DNA of 64,000 nucleotides from Zobellella maritima (GCF_003075035.1 NZ_QCZE01000001.1:1-64000); one strand, 5' to 3'. Shown: positions 27,254 through 38,095, counted from the first letter of the stretch. Numbers and translations: made by a program. Notes: generated by a model from the letters alone, not told the origin.

Positions 27254-28285
27254 TTAGTTGTGTTTGTGCAGCTCGGCGTTCAGCTCGATCGCGGACTGGT
27301 TGGTTTTCACCTCGATGCGACCGTTCTGGGAGTTGCGACGGAACAGCAGGTCCGGCTTGCCGGCCAGCTCAGCCGCCTTGACGGTACCGACTTCGTTGTT
27401 CTTGTCGTCCAGCACAGTCACTTTCGCGCCGGCGGTGATGTACAGACCGGACTCGATGGTGCAGCGATCGCCCAGTGGGATACCCAGGCCCGCGTTCGCG
27501 CCCAACAGGCAGCCTTCGCCAACGGAAATGACGATGTTGCCGCCGCCGGACAGGGTGCCCATGGTGGAACAACCGCCACCCAGATCGGAACCGTTACCGA
27601 CCACAACACCGGCAGAGATACGGCCTTCAACCATGCTGACGCCCAGGGTACCGGCGTTGAAGTTGATGAAACCTTCGTGCATGACAGTGGTGCCTTCGCC
27701 GACGTGTGCACCCAGACGGATTCGGGACGCATCACCGATACGCACGCCTGCCGGTACCACGTAGTCGGTCATTTTCGGGAATTTGTCGACTGAGTTGACG
27801 CTGATGGTACGACCCTGGGCTCGCGCAGCCAGCTGGCGCTGGGCCAGTTCGTCTACCGCGATCGCGCCTTCGGAGGTCCAGGCCACGTTGGGCAGCAGGC
27901 CAAACATGCCCGACAGATCCAGGCCGTGTGGCTTGACCAGGCGGTGAGACAGCAGCGCCAGCTTCAGGTAAACCTCGGCGGTGCTTGCCGGTGCGCTGTC
28001 GGTTTCCAGGATGGTCACCACCAATGGCTGGCTGGTGCCTTCCAGCACCCCGGCGATCTCGGCCTGCGCCTCGGCGCCTACCGACAGCAAGGCCGTTTCC
28101 AGATCCATCAGCTGTGCAGCGCTGATTTCGATTGCCGCATTGCCGTCCTGGTAACCGATCTTCGCAGCAACTGCGCTAATCAGTGCGTCATCAGCGTTCA
28201 GCAGCGGCTGGTTGTAGTAAACCTCCAGCCATTCACCTTTGGCGGACTTGGTGCCCACACCCAGACCGAAAGCAAAATTTGCCAT
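27254..28285 (-). CDS. dapD: 2,3,4,5-tetrahydropyridine-2,6-dicarboxylate N-succinyltransferase
   Basis: A 343-residue succinyltransferase of lysine and diaminopimelate biosynthesis, of the long form found in Vibrio and Pseudomonas rather than the 274-residue E. coli form. The left-handed beta helix (about 185-300) shows hexapeptide-type repeats such as VRIGDASRIRLGAHVGEGTT and GGGCSTMGTLSGGGNIVISV. The start MANFAFGLGVGT is the usual family start. Downstream of glnD, with a tiny ORF between. Confidence 0.95.
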   Translation of the reverse strand: MANFAFGLGVGTKSAKGEWLEVYYNQPLLNADDALISAVAAKIGYQDGNAAIEISAAQLMDLETALLSVGAEAQAEIAGVLEGTSQPLVVTILETDSAPASTAEVYLKLALLSHRLVKPHGLDLSGMFGLLPNVAWTSEGAIAVDELAQRQLAARAQGRTISVNSVDKFPKMTDYVVPAGVRIGDASRIRLGAHVGEGTTVMHEGFINFNAGTLGVSMVEGRISAGVVVGNGSDLGGGCSTMGTLSGGGNIVISVGEGCLLGANAGLGIPLGDRCTIESGLYITAGAKVTVLDDKNNEVGTVKAAELAGKPDLLFRRNSQNGRIEVKTNQSAIELNAELHKHN

Positions 28286-28502
28286 CGTGGTAACTCCGTT
28301 AATTTTGTTTGGATTCGTAATCGGCTGGCGCCCAGGGCGGCCAGCCGGGTGTCAATCTGTTGCAGGCCGAGCCTTGCTGTTCATTGAACAGTTCACCTAT
28401 CGCCCGGCCTTAAAGCCCCGCTGCTGCCAGCCCTTGAATATAGAGGGGGCTGGGCTTCGGCTGATGGCGCGACGCTTGTTAGGCGGCGCTTTCCGGCCCG
28501 GT

Positions 28503-28565
28503 TCAGCGACGAATGGTGTTGCGACGCTTGAGGACCGTTTCGATGATGGGGTGCAGTGCAGACAT
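28503..28565 (-). CDS. Probable 20-residue small ORF upstream of dapD
   Basis: ATG at 28565 is preceded by AAAGG with an 8-nt spacer. The reading frame encodes MSALHPIIETVLKRRNTIRR and then TGA: a short amphipathic helix with a very basic end. It lies 48 nt after glnD start-side sequence on the minus strand, in the 328-nt gap between glnD and dapD. It could be a leader peptide or a small protein. It is shorter than ordinary gene-finding limits, and I do not recognise a family. Confidence 0.4.
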   Translation of the reverse strand: MSALHPIIETVLKRRNTIRR

Positions 28566-28613
28566 GGTTGTCGCCTTTCCCAGTATATTCATTCAAAACT
28601 AGGGCATCTTTTA

Positions 28614-31244
28614 TCATATTTTGTCGTCAGGGTTGAGCTCGGAGACCAACTTTTCTCGTAATTCGGTTTGTTCCTGCTCATTTAATGGCCGGTCCGCACT
28701 GTTGGTCAGGCTGAAAAAGTCCTCGACCCGCTCGCCGATGGTGGTGATCTTGGCGGCGTGCAGGTTAAGTCCCAAACGGCTGAAGACGGCACCGATACGC
28801 GCCAGCAGTCCCGGAGTATCCAGGGCGACCAGCTCCATCCGGGTGTGCTTGGTCTGTTTTTCTGCCTGTAAAAAATTGACCTGGGTGCCGACCCTGAATT
28901 CCCGGTGTCGGCGTGATGGCGGGCGCGAACGGATGACGGGGGCACTGGTGCTGGTCAGCGCCTCAATCAGGCTGGCGCGCAAATGCGGGAAACGGTCACT
29001 GCTCACCGGCTGGCCGTCGGGCTCCAGCACGATAAAGGTATCCAGGGCATAACCGTCCTTGGAGGTCATGATCTGGGCGTCATGGATATTGAGATTCTTC
29101 TGATCCAGGGCCGCCGCCACCCGAGCAAACAGCTTGGGCGAATCGGGGCTGTAGATAAACAGCTCGCTGCCGCCCCGCTCCGGCTGCTGACTGAGCTGCA
29201 CCAGCGGGCGGGAGGCGCAGTCATGGGCCAGGATATGCCGGCTGTACCAGGCAATCTGTTCCGGGTTATGGCGGATAAAGTAATCGGCGGTAAAGCGTGC
29301 CCACAGGGCCTTGAGCCGCTCCTTGTCGATACCCTCCCGGGTCAGCAGCTGGCGGGCCTGCTGCTGGTTCTCGCGGATCCGCAGGCGCAGATCCGGTGGA
29401 TTTTCCAGCCCCCGGCGCAGGGCCTTCTGGGTAATAAAATACAGCTCCCGCAACAGGCTGCCTTTCCAGTCGTTCCACAGATGATCGTTGGTGGCGCAGA
29501 TGTCCGCGACCGTCAGGCAATAGAGATAATCCAGGCGCAGCTCGTCGCGCACCAGGGTGGCGAATTCGGTGACCACGTCCGGATCATAGATATCCCGGCG
29601 CTGGGCGGTGACCGACATCAGCAGATGTTGACGTACCAGCCAGGACACCAGTCGGGCATCGGATTTGTCCAGGCCGTGGTGCAAACAGAAAGTCAGCGCA
29701 TCCTCTGCGCCCAGCTCGGAATGATCTCCGCCCCGGCCTTTGGCGATATCGTGGAACAGGGCCGCGAGATAGAGCAGCTCGGGTTTGCGCAACCGGCCGA
29801 TGATTTCATGGCACAGGGGATGGCTATGCCGGGCCGAGGGCTCCCGGAACAGGGCGATGTTCTTCAGCAGCCGATGGGTGTGCTCATCCACCGGGTAGGC
29901 ATGGAACATATCGAACTGCATCTGGCCGACTATCTTGCTCCACTGGGGGAAATAGGCCGCCAGTATGCCGTAGCGGTGCATCAGGGTCAGCGGCAGGCCG
30001 ATCCCCCTGGGGTGGCGCAGTAGCATCATGAACAGGCGTCGGCAATCGGTCCGTTCGCACAGAAAGCCGGGCAGGCGGCGGCGGGCATCCCGCAGCTGGC
30101 GCAGGGTGGTGGAATAGATGCCGGTGATCTGCGGGTGGGCGGCCACCTGATAAAACAGCCGCAGTATGGCCGCCGGTTCATCCTTGAACAGGTTGGGCTG
30201 CACCACATCGATCAACCGTCCGCGCAGACGAAACTCGGGGGTCAGGGTTTTCACATCCATGGCGATATTGCCGAGGATGGCCTCATCAAACAGCTGCAGC
30301 AGCATTTCGTTGAGCTCGGCGACCCGCCGTACCGTCTGATAGAAGCGCTTCATCATCTGCTCTATCGGCTCGTTTTTCTCGCCGGCAAAACCCAGTGCCG
30401 TGGCCACCGCCCGCTGCCGGTCGAACAGCAGCCGGTTGTCACTGCGGTGGATCACCATATGCAGGGCAAAACGCAGTTTCCACAAGAAGGCCTGGCAATC
30501 GAGCAACTCCCGGTATTCGGCCCGGGACAGGAAGCCGTGGCTGACCATCTCGCTGAGGGTCGAGGCACCGAAGTGACGGCGGGCTACCCAGCTGATGGTC
30601 TGGATATCACGCAGGCCGCCCGGGCTGCTCTTGATATCCGGTTCCAGCTTGTAGCTGGTGTCCTGATACTGGCGGTGGCGAGCTTGCTGTTCCTGTCGTT
30701 TGGCCTCGAAAAAGGCATGACTGGGCCAGAAGTGCTCCGGTGCCGTGGCCTGGGTAAGGGCGGCAAAGGTATCGTAGCAGCCGCTGATCAGCCGTGCCTC
30801 TATCAGGTTGGTGGCGACTGTGATGTCTTTTTTCCCTTCCTCAACGCATTCCGCCACCGAGCGTACGCTGTGCCCCACCTCCAGGTGCAGATCCCACAGC
30901 AGGGTGACAAAGCGGCCGATGCGCTCGCCCAGCTCCTCAGAATGGGCTTCCCGGGAGAGGATCAGCAGATCGATATCGGAATAGGGGTGCAGCTCCCCCC
31001 GGCCGTAGCCGCCGACGGCCACCAGTGCCAGCTCGGGATCCGCATCCAGCCCGTGTTGCTGCCACAGGCCGGTCAGCAGCTGGTCCATATACTGGGAACG
31101 GGTGGCGACCAGTTCCAGTACATCCTCCCCGGCATCGAAGCGTCGCGCCAGCCAGCCCTGCAGGCTGGCCAGCATTTCCTTGCATTTGCTCAAGGTGAGT
31201 TGCTCCGAGGGGAGCAGGGCGGGGGCGAGTAAACTGGCGTCCAT
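28614..31244 (-). CDS. glnD: Bifunctional uridylyltransferase/uridylyl-removing enzyme GlnD
   Basis: An 876-residue nitrogen-status sensor that uridylylates and deuridylylates PII. The nucleotidyltransferase motif VGGYGRGELHPYSDIDLLIL is near residue 75-95, the HD domain is marked by LFHDIAKGRGGDHSELG (about 495-510), and two C-terminal ACT domains follow (LFARVAAALDQKNLNIHDA and GLLARIGAVFSRLGLNLHAA). AGGA is 11 nt before the ATG at 31244; the ATG 9 nt earlier is too close to it. This gene order with dapD matches E. coli. Confidence 0.96.
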   Translation of the reverse strand: MDASLLAPALLPSEQLTLSKCKEMLASLQGWLARRFDAGEDVLELVATRSQYMDQLLTGLWQQHGLDADPELALVAVGGYGRGELHPYSDIDLLILSREAHSEELGERIGRFVTLLWDLHLEVGHSVRSVAECVEEGKKDITVATNLIEARLISGCYDTFAALTQATAPEHFWPSHAFFEAKRQEQQARHRQYQDTSYKLEPDIKSSPGGLRDIQTISWVARRHFGASTLSEMVSHGFLSRAEYRELLDCQAFLWKLRFALHMVIHRSDNRLLFDRQRAVATALGFAGEKNEPIEQMMKRFYQTVRRVAELNEMLLQLFDEAILGNIAMDVKTLTPEFRLRGRLIDVVQPNLFKDEPAAILRLFYQVAAHPQITGIYSTTLRQLRDARRRLPGFLCERTDCRRLFMMLLRHPRGIGLPLTLMHRYGILAAYFPQWSKIVGQMQFDMFHAYPVDEHTHRLLKNIALFREPSARHSHPLCHEIIGRLRKPELLYLAALFHDIAKGRGGDHSELGAEDALTFCLHHGLDKSDARLVSWLVRQHLLMSVTAQRRDIYDPDVVTEFATLVRDELRLDYLYCLTVADICATNDHLWNDWKGSLLRELYFITQKALRRGLENPPDLRLRIRENQQQARQLLTREGIDKERLKALWARFTADYFIRHNPEQIAWYSRHILAHDCASRPLVQLSQQPERGGSELFIYSPDSPKLFARVAAALDQKNLNIHDAQIMTSKDGYALDTFIVLEPDGQPVSSDRFPHLRASLIEALTSTSAPVIRSRPPSRRHREFRVGTQVNFLQAEKQTKHTRMELVALDTPGLLARIGAVFSRLGLNLHAAKITTIGERVEDFFSLTNSADRPLNEQEQTELREKLVSELNPDDKI

Positions 31245-31322
31245 GAAGCACATATTCCTGATACCGGGGATAATGCTAAGTTAACAAACTCCGGGGACGG
31301 AAGGTAGGGCTGAATCGGAGAC

Positions 31323-31346
31323 GGGGAAGGGACAACGCCCTTCCCC
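31323..31346. terminator. Candidate hairpin downstream of tcyP
   Basis: A perfect 9-bp stem GGGGAAGGG / CCCTTCCCC with a 6-nt loop lies 27 nt past the tcyP stop. No T-run follows on either strand, so termination is unproven. Confidence 0.4.
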
Positions 31347-31372
31347 GAGGTATCAGCGCCCGGTCTGTTCGG

Positions 31373-32761
31373 TCAGCCCATGGCGGGTGAGCGAGTCTCG
31401 GGCTGTTCATCCTGTGCAAAGACAGCCTCATCGGTCTGTCCCATCAGCTTGCTGGTGATGCTGCCGGCGGTCATGGCGCCGCTGACATTGAGGGCGGTGC
31501 GGGCCATGTCGATCAAGGGCTCGATGGAGATCAGCAGCGCCGCTAATGCCACCGGCAGGCCCATGATCGGCAGCACTATCAGGGCGGCGAAGGTGGCGCC
31601 GCCGCCGACACCGGCCACCCCGAAGGAGGCCAGGGTGATCACCCCGACCAGGGTGGCCAGCCACAGGGGGTCCAGCACATCTATTCCCAGGGTGGGGGCT
31701 ATCATTACCGCCAGCATGGCCGGATAGATACCGGCACAGCCATTCTGGCCGATGGTGGCTCCGAAGGAGGCGGAGAAGTTGGCGATGCTGGCGGGGACCC
31801 CCAGTTTCTGGCTTTGTGCCTGCACATTCAGCGGTATGGTGGCGGCGCTGGAACGGCTGGTGAAAGCGAAGGCCAGTACCGGCCAGATCTTCTGGAAAAA
31901 ACGCCGGGCGTTGATCCCCACCAGGGTCAGCAGTAGGCCGTGTACCAGGAACATGATGGCAATCGCCACATAGGAAGCAGCCAGGAAGGCCGCCAGGCTG
32001 AGCACATCCTGCACATCGGAGCCGGCCACGACCTTGGTCATCAGGGCCATCACCCCATAGGGGGTGAGTTTCATCACCAGCCGTACCAGGCGCATCACCA
32101 GCGCCTGCAATGACTCGATACCGGCGATCACCCGCTTGCCCTGCTCGGGGCTGTCCTTGAGCAGCTGCAGGGCGGCCAGCCCCAGAAACACCCCAAAGAT
32201 CACCACACCTATGATGGAGGTGGGGCTGGCGCCGGTCATATCCGCAAAGGGATTGCGGGGCACGAAAGACACCAGCAGCTGGGGCAGGGTCAGGTTGGCC
32301 ACACTCGCCACCTTGGCTTCCAGCTGCTCGGCACGGGCCAGTTCGCGGGCACCCTGGACCAGGCCATCGGCGCTCAGGCCGAAGGCATAGGTCACACCGA
32401 CCCCGATCAGGGCGGCAATGGCGGTAGTGAACAACAGGGTACCGATGGACAACAGGCTGATCTTGCCGAGCGCAGCGGCGTTATGCAGTCGCGCAACGGC
32501 ACCCATGATGGAGACCAGCACCAGGGGGATCACTATCATCTGCAGCAGTCGTACATAACCACTACCCACCACATTGACCCATTCCAGGGTACGGGCGATG
32601 GTCTCGGCGTTGTATAACAGCTGCATGGTGAAGCCGGCGGCCACCCCGAACAGCAAACCGGTCAGTACCTGACGAGACAGGGTCAGCCCCTGGCCGGAAA
32701 GGCGCCCCAGCAACAGCATAAGTGCAACAAAAATAGCCAGATTTAATAACAAAATCAGCAT
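31373..32761 (-). CDS. tcyP: L-cystine/dicarboxylate-type Na+ symporter TcyP
   Basis: A 462-residue member of the dicarboxylate/amino acid:cation symporter family, closest in length and sequence style to E. coli TcyP (YdjN, 463 residues), which imports L-cystine. The N-terminal segment [20 protein letters not shown] (about 68-87), the serine-rich [14 protein letters not shown] reentrant loop (about 296-309) and the final [15 protein letters not shown] (about 383-397) are characteristic. Substrate is inferred from family resemblance. Confidence 0.85.
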   Translation of the reverse strand: MLILLLNLAIFVALMLLLGRLSGQGLTLSRQVLTGLLFGVAAGFTMQLLYNAETIARTLEWVNVVGSGYVRLLQMIVIPLVLVSIMGAVARLHNAAALGKISLLSIGTLLFTTAIAALIGVGVTYAFGLSADGLVQGARELARAEQLEAKVASVANLTLPQLLVSFVPRNPFADMTGASPTSIIGVVIFGVFLGLAALQLLKDSPEQGKRVIAGIESLQALVMRLVRLVMKLTPYGVMALMTKVVAGSDVQDVLSLAAFLAASYVAIAIMFLVHGLLLTLVGINARRFFQKIWPVLAFAFTSRSSAATIPLNVQAQSQKLGVPASIANFSASFGATIGQNGCAGIYPAMLAVMIAPTLGIDVLDPLWLATLVGVITLASFGVAGVGGGATFAALIVLPIMGLPVALAALLISIEPLIDMARTALNVSGAMTAGSITSKLMGQTDEAVFAQDEQPETRSPAMG

Positions 32762-33019
32762 GTTGGTTCCATAAAGTAGCAGAAAACGATAGTGGGGCTG
32801 GATGCTAGCAGCAGATTGAACCGAGAGACAGATTATCTGGTTATGGCATATAACTTTTAAGTTTAAAAAGTAATTTATGTATTTCTTTTGGTTTTTAAAG
32901 CAGGGGTGGGAAGGTCAGGGTAAAGCGGCCCTGTCGGCAGCGATATAGGTGGGGAGACAACGGCAAGGGTGGGCAGGCGCAGAGCCAGACTCCTCCTCCC
33001 TTGCCGCTTTGCTGCGTCG

Positions 33020-34396
33020 TTAGAGCTTGCGTACCCGCACGCTGCGGCCCTTGATCTTGCCTTCCTGCAGGCGTTTAAGGGCCTGTTTGGCACTGTCTCT
33101 ATGGACGGCCACATAGGATTGCATCTCGGTAATGTCGATCTTGCCCACCTGGCTGCCGGCAATGCCGCCTTCCCCGGTCAGGGCGCCCAGGATATCCCCG
33201 GCGCGGATCTTGCCTTTGCGACCGGCGGCCAGGTTCAGGGTAACCATGGCCGGTTGTTGCGGTGCCAGGGTACTGTTCAGCTCGGCGAGTGAGCCCTGGG
33301 GGATGGGCGCCTGCTGATATTCTTCAATCAGGTTCACCCTGTGGGCATCCCGCGGGCTGTACAGGCTCAGTGCCAGCCCCTGCTGACCGGCGCGGCCGGT
33401 CCGGCCGATACGGTGCACATGCACTTCGGGATCCTGAGGCAGGTCATAGTTGATCACCGCCGCCAGTTCCTTGATATCCAGGCCGCGGGCCGCCACGTCC
33501 GTGGCCACCAGCACGCTGGCGCTCTGGTTGGCAAAACGGATCAATACCTGATCCCGCTCGCGCTGCTCCAGATCACCATTCAGCGACAGGGCGGAAAACC
33601 CCAGGCCGGACAGATGCTCGGTGACCTCCTGACAGGCGCGCTTGGTATTGCAAAACACCACGGCGGAAGCCGGGGTATAATGGCTGAGCAGGGTGGCCAG
33701 GGCCTCGCGGCGCAGCTCCGGGGCGACTTCATACAGGGTTTGGCTGATGGCGTTGGCCTGGTGCTGGGATTCGACGCTGATCTCTACCGGCGCGCGCTGT
33801 ACCCCCTTGCTCATCTGGATGATGCCTTCGGGATAGGTTGCCGAAAACAGCAGGGTCTGACGCTGGCGGGGAGCATGATCGATAACCCGGTTGATCTCGT
33901 CGGTAAAGCCCATGTCCAGCATGCGGTCTGCTTCATCCAGCACCAGGGTATTCAGGCCGGCGAGCCGCAGGGTGCCCTTGTCCAGGTGCTTGAGGACACG
34001 ACCCGGGGTGCCCACCACGATATGGGCGCCAAACGCCAGGGAGGCGCTCTGGGGGGCCGACGGTGAGCCGCCACAGAGGGTGACCAGCTTGATGTTGGCC
34101 AGGGTACGGGCCAGGCGGCGAACTTCCCGCGCCACCTGATCGGCCAGCTCGCGGGTTGGGCAGAGCACCAGGGCCTGTACCTCGAGCCGGCTGACATCCA
34201 GTCTCGACAGCAGTCCCAGGCCAAAGGCGGCGGTTTTGCCGCTGCCGGTCTTCGCCTTGGCGATAATATCCTTGCCCTCCAGGATCAGCGGCAGACTTTG
34301 GGCCTGAATAGGGGTCATCTGGACATATTCCAGGCTGGCCAGGTTGTCGATCAGTGCGGGTGCCAGGGGCAGGGTGGCGAATTCAGTGTTATTCAC
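33020..34396 (-). CDS. dbpA: ATP-dependent RNA helicase DbpA
   Basis: A 458-residue DEAD-box helicase for 50S subunit assembly, stimulated by 23S rRNA helix 92. It shows the Q motif TPIQAQSLP, Walker A AKTGSGKT, DEAD in VLDEADRML, SAT and HRIGRTGRAGQQG. The C-terminal RNA-binding domain (ending KIKGRSVRVRKL) identifies DbpA. I place the start at GTG 34396, which gives E. coli length (457). The longer frame to 34477 adds 27 codons without similarity. Confidence 0.94.
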   Translation of the reverse strand: MNNTEFATLPLAPALIDNLASLEYVQMTPIQAQSLPLILEGKDIIAKAKTGSGKTAAFGLGLLSRLDVSRLEVQALVLCPTRELADQVAREVRRLARTLANIKLVTLCGGSPSAPQSASLAFGAHIVVGTPGRVLKHLDKGTLRLAGLNTLVLDEADRMLDMGFTDEINRVIDHAPRQRQTLLFSATYPEGIIQMSKGVQRAPVEISVESQHQANAISQTLYEVAPELRREALATLLSHYTPASAVVFCNTKRACQEVTEHLSGLGFSALSLNGDLEQRERDQVLIRFANQSASVLVATDVAARGLDIKELAAVINYDLPQDPEVHVHRIGRTGRAGQQGLALSLYSPRDAHRVNLIEEYQQAPIPQGSLAELNSTLAPQQPAMVTLNLAAGRKGKIRAGDILGALTGEGGIAGSQVGKIDITEMQSYVAVHRDSAKQALKRLQEGKIKGRSVRVRKL

Positions 34397-34473
34397 GGGG
34401 GACTCTTTCAATCTGTGATGGAGGATGCCGGAAGGCACGGAGATAATAACAAAAACGGGGTGAAATCGCAGCC

Positions 34474-34497
34474 ACAAAAAAGGCAGCGGAGCTGCCT
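34474..34497 (-). terminator. Terminator after cspD
   Basis: On the minus strand AGGCAGC-TCC-GCTGCCT (34497-34481) is followed by TTTTTTGTG. It is 30 nt past the cspD stop and 78 nt upstream of the dbpA start. Confidence 0.9.
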
Positions 34498-34527
34498 CGT
34501 GTTACCAAATGGTTAATCCAGTGCTTA

Positions 34528-34743
34528 TTATGCTTCTTGGCCTGCCAGGACTATGCTGATGGCATGATTTCCTTTGGGTCCTTCTTGTATTTCGTATTGA
34601 ACGACCTGGCCCGCTTTCAGGGTTCTGTATCCCTCCATTTTGATGGTGGAAAAGTGTGCGAACACGTCTTCTCCGCCCTCTTGTGGACAAATAAAACCAA
34701 ATCCTTTTGCGTTGTTAAACCACTTCACCGTACCGGTTGCCAT
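34528..34743 (-). CDS. cspD: Cold-shock-like protein CspD
   Basis: A 71-residue cold-shock domain protein. The nucleic-acid-binding motifs KGFGFI (RNP1) and VFAHFS (RNP2) are at about residues 13-18 and 28-33. Location divergent from clpS-clpA matches E. coli cspD, a stationary-phase inhibitor of replication, and the short CspD length of about 71-74 fits. The start at 34743 is where cold-shock proteins begin; the longer frame adds 20 unlike residues. Confidence 0.93.
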   Translation of the reverse strand: MATGTVKWFNNAKGFGFICPQEGGEDVFAHFSTIKMEGYRTLKAGQVVQYEIQEGPKGNHAISIVLAGQEA

Positions 34744-34945
34744 ACTTCTGCATCCTTTTTGCTCAAACATCCTAAACAACATTGAGTAATTGGCCGCCGC
34801 CAATTATAACTACAGGCGATTTTACGCCGGATGCGGCAATCATGGGCACCTGGATGCCCATGATTGCCAATCGACCACTTTAGTTCAACTCGGGTGGTAG
34901 TCAAGCATTTGTTTACTAACAGATAACATACCAGTGATTAGGCTA

Positions 34946-34973
34946 TTGACAGCGTCAGGTTTAGCGGTAGTGT
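34946..34973 (+). promoter_or_regulatory. Candidate sigma-70 promoter of clpS-clpA
   Basis: TTGACA (34946-34951) and TAGTGT (34968-34973) are spaced by 16 nt and lie 23 nt before the clpS ATG. The -35 is perfect and the -10 is weak. Confidence 0.4.
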
Positions 34974-34996
34974 GATGGAAAGGCTAAAGTAAAGTT

Positions 34997-35314
34997 ATGA
35001 GCAGGAGAGATCAGCAGACGGTCGGTGATCGGGTCAAGGAGGCGGAGGAAACTGCGCTGCAGCCGCCTCCCATGTACAAGGTCATCTTGAATAACGACGA
35101 CTATACCCCCATGGATTTTGTGGTGGAGGTACTGCAAAAATTCTTTGCAATGGATGAAGACAAGGCCACGCAGGTGATGCTGGCGGTACATTATCAAGGT
35201 AAAGGGGTTTGCGGATTGTTTACCGCAGAGATTGCAGAAACCAAGGTAGCGCAAGTGAACAAGTTTGCACGTATGCATGAACATCCGTTGTTATGCACCA
35301 TGGAGCAGGCATGA
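34997..35314 (+). CDS. clpS: ATP-dependent Clp protease adaptor ClpS
   Basis: A 105-residue adaptor that delivers N-degron substrates to ClpAP. The conserved core [20 protein letters not shown] (about 26-45) contains the substrate-pocket residues N33, D34 and D35, and [19 protein letters not shown] holds the pocket-lining helix. It is 49 nt upstream of clpA and divergent from cspD. The nearby bpt and aat genes make the residues that ClpS recognises. Confidence 0.96.
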   Translation: MSRRDQQTVGDRVKEAEETALQPPPMYKVILNNDDYTPMDFVVEVLQKFFAMDEDKATQVMLAVHYQGKGVCGLFTAEIAETKVAQVNKFARMHEHPLLCTMEQA

Positions 35315-35363
35315 GTTAAGACCCGCCGCAACGGGACACCGCAGTTTTTTAGGGGAGGTGCCT

Positions 35364-37622
35364 ATGTTGAACAAAGACCTTGAAAGCACGTTGAACGAAG
35401 CCTTCAACGAAGCCCGCCGCGCTCGCCACGAGTTTATGACAGTGGAGCACCTGTTACTCGCCCTGCTGGACAACCCGTCGGCCCAGGAAGCGCTGACCGC
35501 CTGTGGCGCCAATATGGAGCAGCTGCGGCGCGAAACCAAAACCTTTATCGAACAAACCACACCGTTGATCCCGGCCGGTGATAGCGAGCTGGAAACCCAG
35601 CCGACCCTGGGGTTCCAGCGGGTATTGCAGCGCGCCGTGTTCCATGTGCAATCTTCCGGCAATGCCGAAGTCACCGGCGCCAATGTACTGGTCGCCATTT
35701 TCAGCGAGCAGGAGTCCCAGGCGGCATTCCTGTTGAAAAAGGCCCAGGTCAGCCGGCTGGATGTGGTCAATTTCCTGTCTCATGGGGTCCGTAAGGACGG
35801 TCAGGGCGAAGAGCCGTCGGCAGCCCAGCAAAGCGACGAAAACAGCGAGGAAAATGCCAACAGCCAGACCGAAGGTTTTGTCATCAACCTCAATCAATGG
35901 GTGAAGGAAGGCCGTATCGATCCGCTGATCGGCCGGGATCAGGAGCTCAACCGCACCATACAGGTATTGTGTCGTCGCCGTAAAAACAACCCCCTGCTGG
36001 TGGGGGAGGCCGGTGTGGGCAAGACCGCCATCGCCGAAGGCCTGGCCTACCGCATCGTGCATCAGGATGTGCCGGAAATCATCGCCGACAGTACCATCTA
36101 TTCACTGGACATGGGTTCCCTGCTGGCCGGGACCAAGTATCGGGGCGACTTCGAGAAGCGCTTCAAGTCGCTGCTCAAGCAGTTTGAAAAGCAGAAGGGC
36201 GCCATCCTGTTTATCGATGAGATCCATACTATCATTGGGGCCGGTGCCGCTTCCGGTGGTCAGCTGGATGCGGCCAACCTGTTGAAGCCCTTGTTGTCCA
36301 GCGGCCAGATGCGTTGCGTCGGCTCCACCACCTATCAGGAATACAGCCAGATCTTCGAAAAGGACCGGGCCCTGGCCCGTCGCTTCCAGAAAATCGATAT
36401 CCTGGAGCCGTCCATCGACGATACCACCAAGATACTGCTGGGACTGAAGAGCCGTTATGAGTCGCACCATGATGTGCGTTACACCAACAAGGCGATTCGG
36501 GCCGCCGCCGAACTGGCCGCCAAATACATCAATGATCGCCACCTGCCCGACAAGGCGATAGACGTAATCGACGAAGCCGGTGCCCAGGTGCGTATGCAGC
36601 CGCCGTCCAAACGCAAGAAAACCATTGGTGTGGGCGATATCGAGTCCATTGTGGCCAAGATAGCCCGCATTCCGGAAAAATCCGTGTCTTCTTCCGATAA
36701 AGAGGCGCTGAAAAACCTGGAACCCAACCTCAAGATGGTGGTATTTGGCCAGGACAAGGCCATCGAGGTGTTGACCGACTCCATCCGCCTGAGCCGCTCC
36801 GGCCTAGGCAGCGAAAAGCGCCCGGTAGGTTCCTTCTTGTTTGCCGGCCCGACCGGTGTGGGCAAGACCGAAGTGACCCAGCAATTGGCGCGGATCATGG
36901 GTATCGAGCTTATCCGTTTCGATATGTCGGAATACATGGAGTCCCATACGGTATCGCGCCTGATAGGGGCGCCGCCGGGCTATGTGGGCTTTGATCAGGG
37001 CGGCTTGCTCACCGATGCGGTGATCAAGCATCCCCATTCGGTGGTGTTGCTCGATGAAATCGAAAAAGCCCACCCGGACGTGTTCAACCTGCTGTTACAG
37101 GTAATGGATAACGGTACCCTGACCGATAACAATGGTCGCAAGGCGGACTTCCGCAATGTGATCCTGGTGATGACCACCAACGCCGGGGTACAGGAAACGG
37201 TGCGCAAGTCTATCGGTTTCCAGCAACAGGATCACAGCCATGATGCGATGACCGAAATCAACCGCACCTTCGCTCCCGAGTTCCGTAACCGGCTTGACCA
37301 TATCATTTGGTTCAACCACCTGAATATGGACATTATCCATCGGGTGGTCGACAAGTTTATCGTTGAACTGCAGGCCCAGCTGGATGCCAAGGGCGTGTCG
37401 ATGGAAGTCAACGAACCGGCCCGTCACTGGTTGGCGGAAAAAGGCTACGACAAGTCGATGGGTGCCCGGCCGATGGCCCGGGTCATTCAGGAAAAACTGA
37501 AAAAGCCCCTGGCCAACGAGCTGCTGTTTGGCGAGCTGGTCGGCGGCGGTACGGTGCGGGTGAGTCTGCAGGATGACAAGCTGCATTTCGATTTCCAGTC
37601 GGAGGCGTCACTGGCCCACTAA
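35364..37622 (+). CDS. clpA: ATP-dependent Clp protease ATP-binding subunit ClpA
   Basis: A 752-residue double-ring AAA+ unfoldase (E. coli 758). It has a Clp_N domain (1-150), the first Walker [10 protein letters not shown] (near 215), a second Walker [10 protein letters not shown] (near 497) and matching Walker B elements (ILFIDEIHT and [13 protein letters not shown]). GGAGG lies 5 nt before the ATG at 35364. Its peptidase partner ClpP is not in the window. Confidence 0.97.
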   Translation: MLNKDLESTLNEAFNEARRARHEFMTVEHLLLALLDNPSAQEALTACGANMEQLRRETKTFIEQTTPLIPAGDSELETQPTLGFQRVLQRAVFHVQSSGNAEVTGANVLVAIFSEQESQAAFLLKKAQVSRLDVVNFLSHGVRKDGQGEEPSAAQQSDENSEENANSQTEGFVINLNQWVKEGRIDPLIGRDQELNRTIQVLCRRRKNNPLLVGEAGVGKTAIAEGLAYRIVHQDVPEIIADSTIYSLDMGSLLAGTKYRGDFEKRFKSLLKQFEKQKGAILFIDEIHTIIGAGAASGGQLDAANLLKPLLSSGQMRCVGSTTYQEYSQIFEKDRALARRFQKIDILEPSIDDTTKILLGLKSRYESHHDVRYTNKAIRAAAELAAKYINDRHLPDKAIDVIDEAGAQVRMQPPSKRKKTIGVGDIESIVAKIARIPEKSVSSSDKEALKNLEPNLKMVVFGQDKAIEVLTDSIRLSRSGLGSEKRPVGSFLFAGPTGVGKTEVTQQLARIMGIELIRFDMSEYMESHTVSRLIGAPPGYVGFDQGGLLTDAVIKHPHSVVLLDEIEKAHPDVFNLLLQVMDNGTLTDNNGRKADFRNVILVMTTNAGVQETVRKSIGFQQQDHSHDAMTEINRTFAPEFRNRLDHIIWFNHLNMDIIHRVVDKFIVELQAQLDAKGVSMEVNEPARHWLAEKGYDKSMGARPMARVIQEKLKKPLANELLFGELVGGGTVRVSLQDDKLHFDFQSEASLAH

Positions 37623-37646
37623 CCCACAACAATCCCCGCTAGCAGG

Positions 37647-37668
37647 CCACCCCGGGACTATGGGGTGG
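37647..37668 (+). terminator. Candidate hairpin after clpA
   Basis: A perfect 7-bp stem CCACCCC (37647-37653) / GGGGTGG (37662-37668), 8-nt loop, lies 25 nt past the clpA stop. No T-run, so termination is uncertain. Confidence 0.35.
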
Positions 37669-37677
37669 CAGGGGACA

Positions 37678-38095
37678 TTCAATTTGTGGGAGGTGCGACC
37701 CCGCGGCGAGTTGGCCACAGTCCATCGAAGATCTTCAGGTTTCCTGTAGGAGGCGCGACCCCGCGGCGATTTGTGGGAGGCCCGACCTCGGGGCGATATG
37801 GCCGAAGGCCATAAAAATGAAGTTGCTGGAAGCCCGCCCCGGGCTACTGGCTCAGGTCATTGAATATCCTGCGGATATTATCGCGGCGAGGTCGCCCCTC
37901 CTACAGCAGGCCCAAATTCTGCAGATGCCCTTGTGGGAGGCGCGACTCCGCGGCGAGTTGGCCGAAAGGCCATAAAAATGAAGTAGCACGAAGCCCGCTC
38001 GGGGTCATTGGCTCAGGCCATGAAATATACTTCGGATATATCGCGGCGGGGTCGACCCTCCCACAGGGGCCGCCCCTCCCACAGACAAGGGGATA
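37678..38095 (+). repeat. REP/BIME-like repeats (locus C)
   Basis: At least five REP heads (GTGGGAGG-type or their complement) are arranged with one ATCCTGCGGAT hairpin near 37862 and a decayed ATACTTCGGATAT hairpin near 38025. The GAAGATCTTC spacer type occurs once. It fills most of the gap between convergent clpA and infA. Confidence 0.85.

Noticed and set aside
32762-33019. Possible small gene between tcyP and dbpA
   Set aside because: No frame has a start with a ribosome-binding site and a protein-like composition. I see only intergenic sequence.
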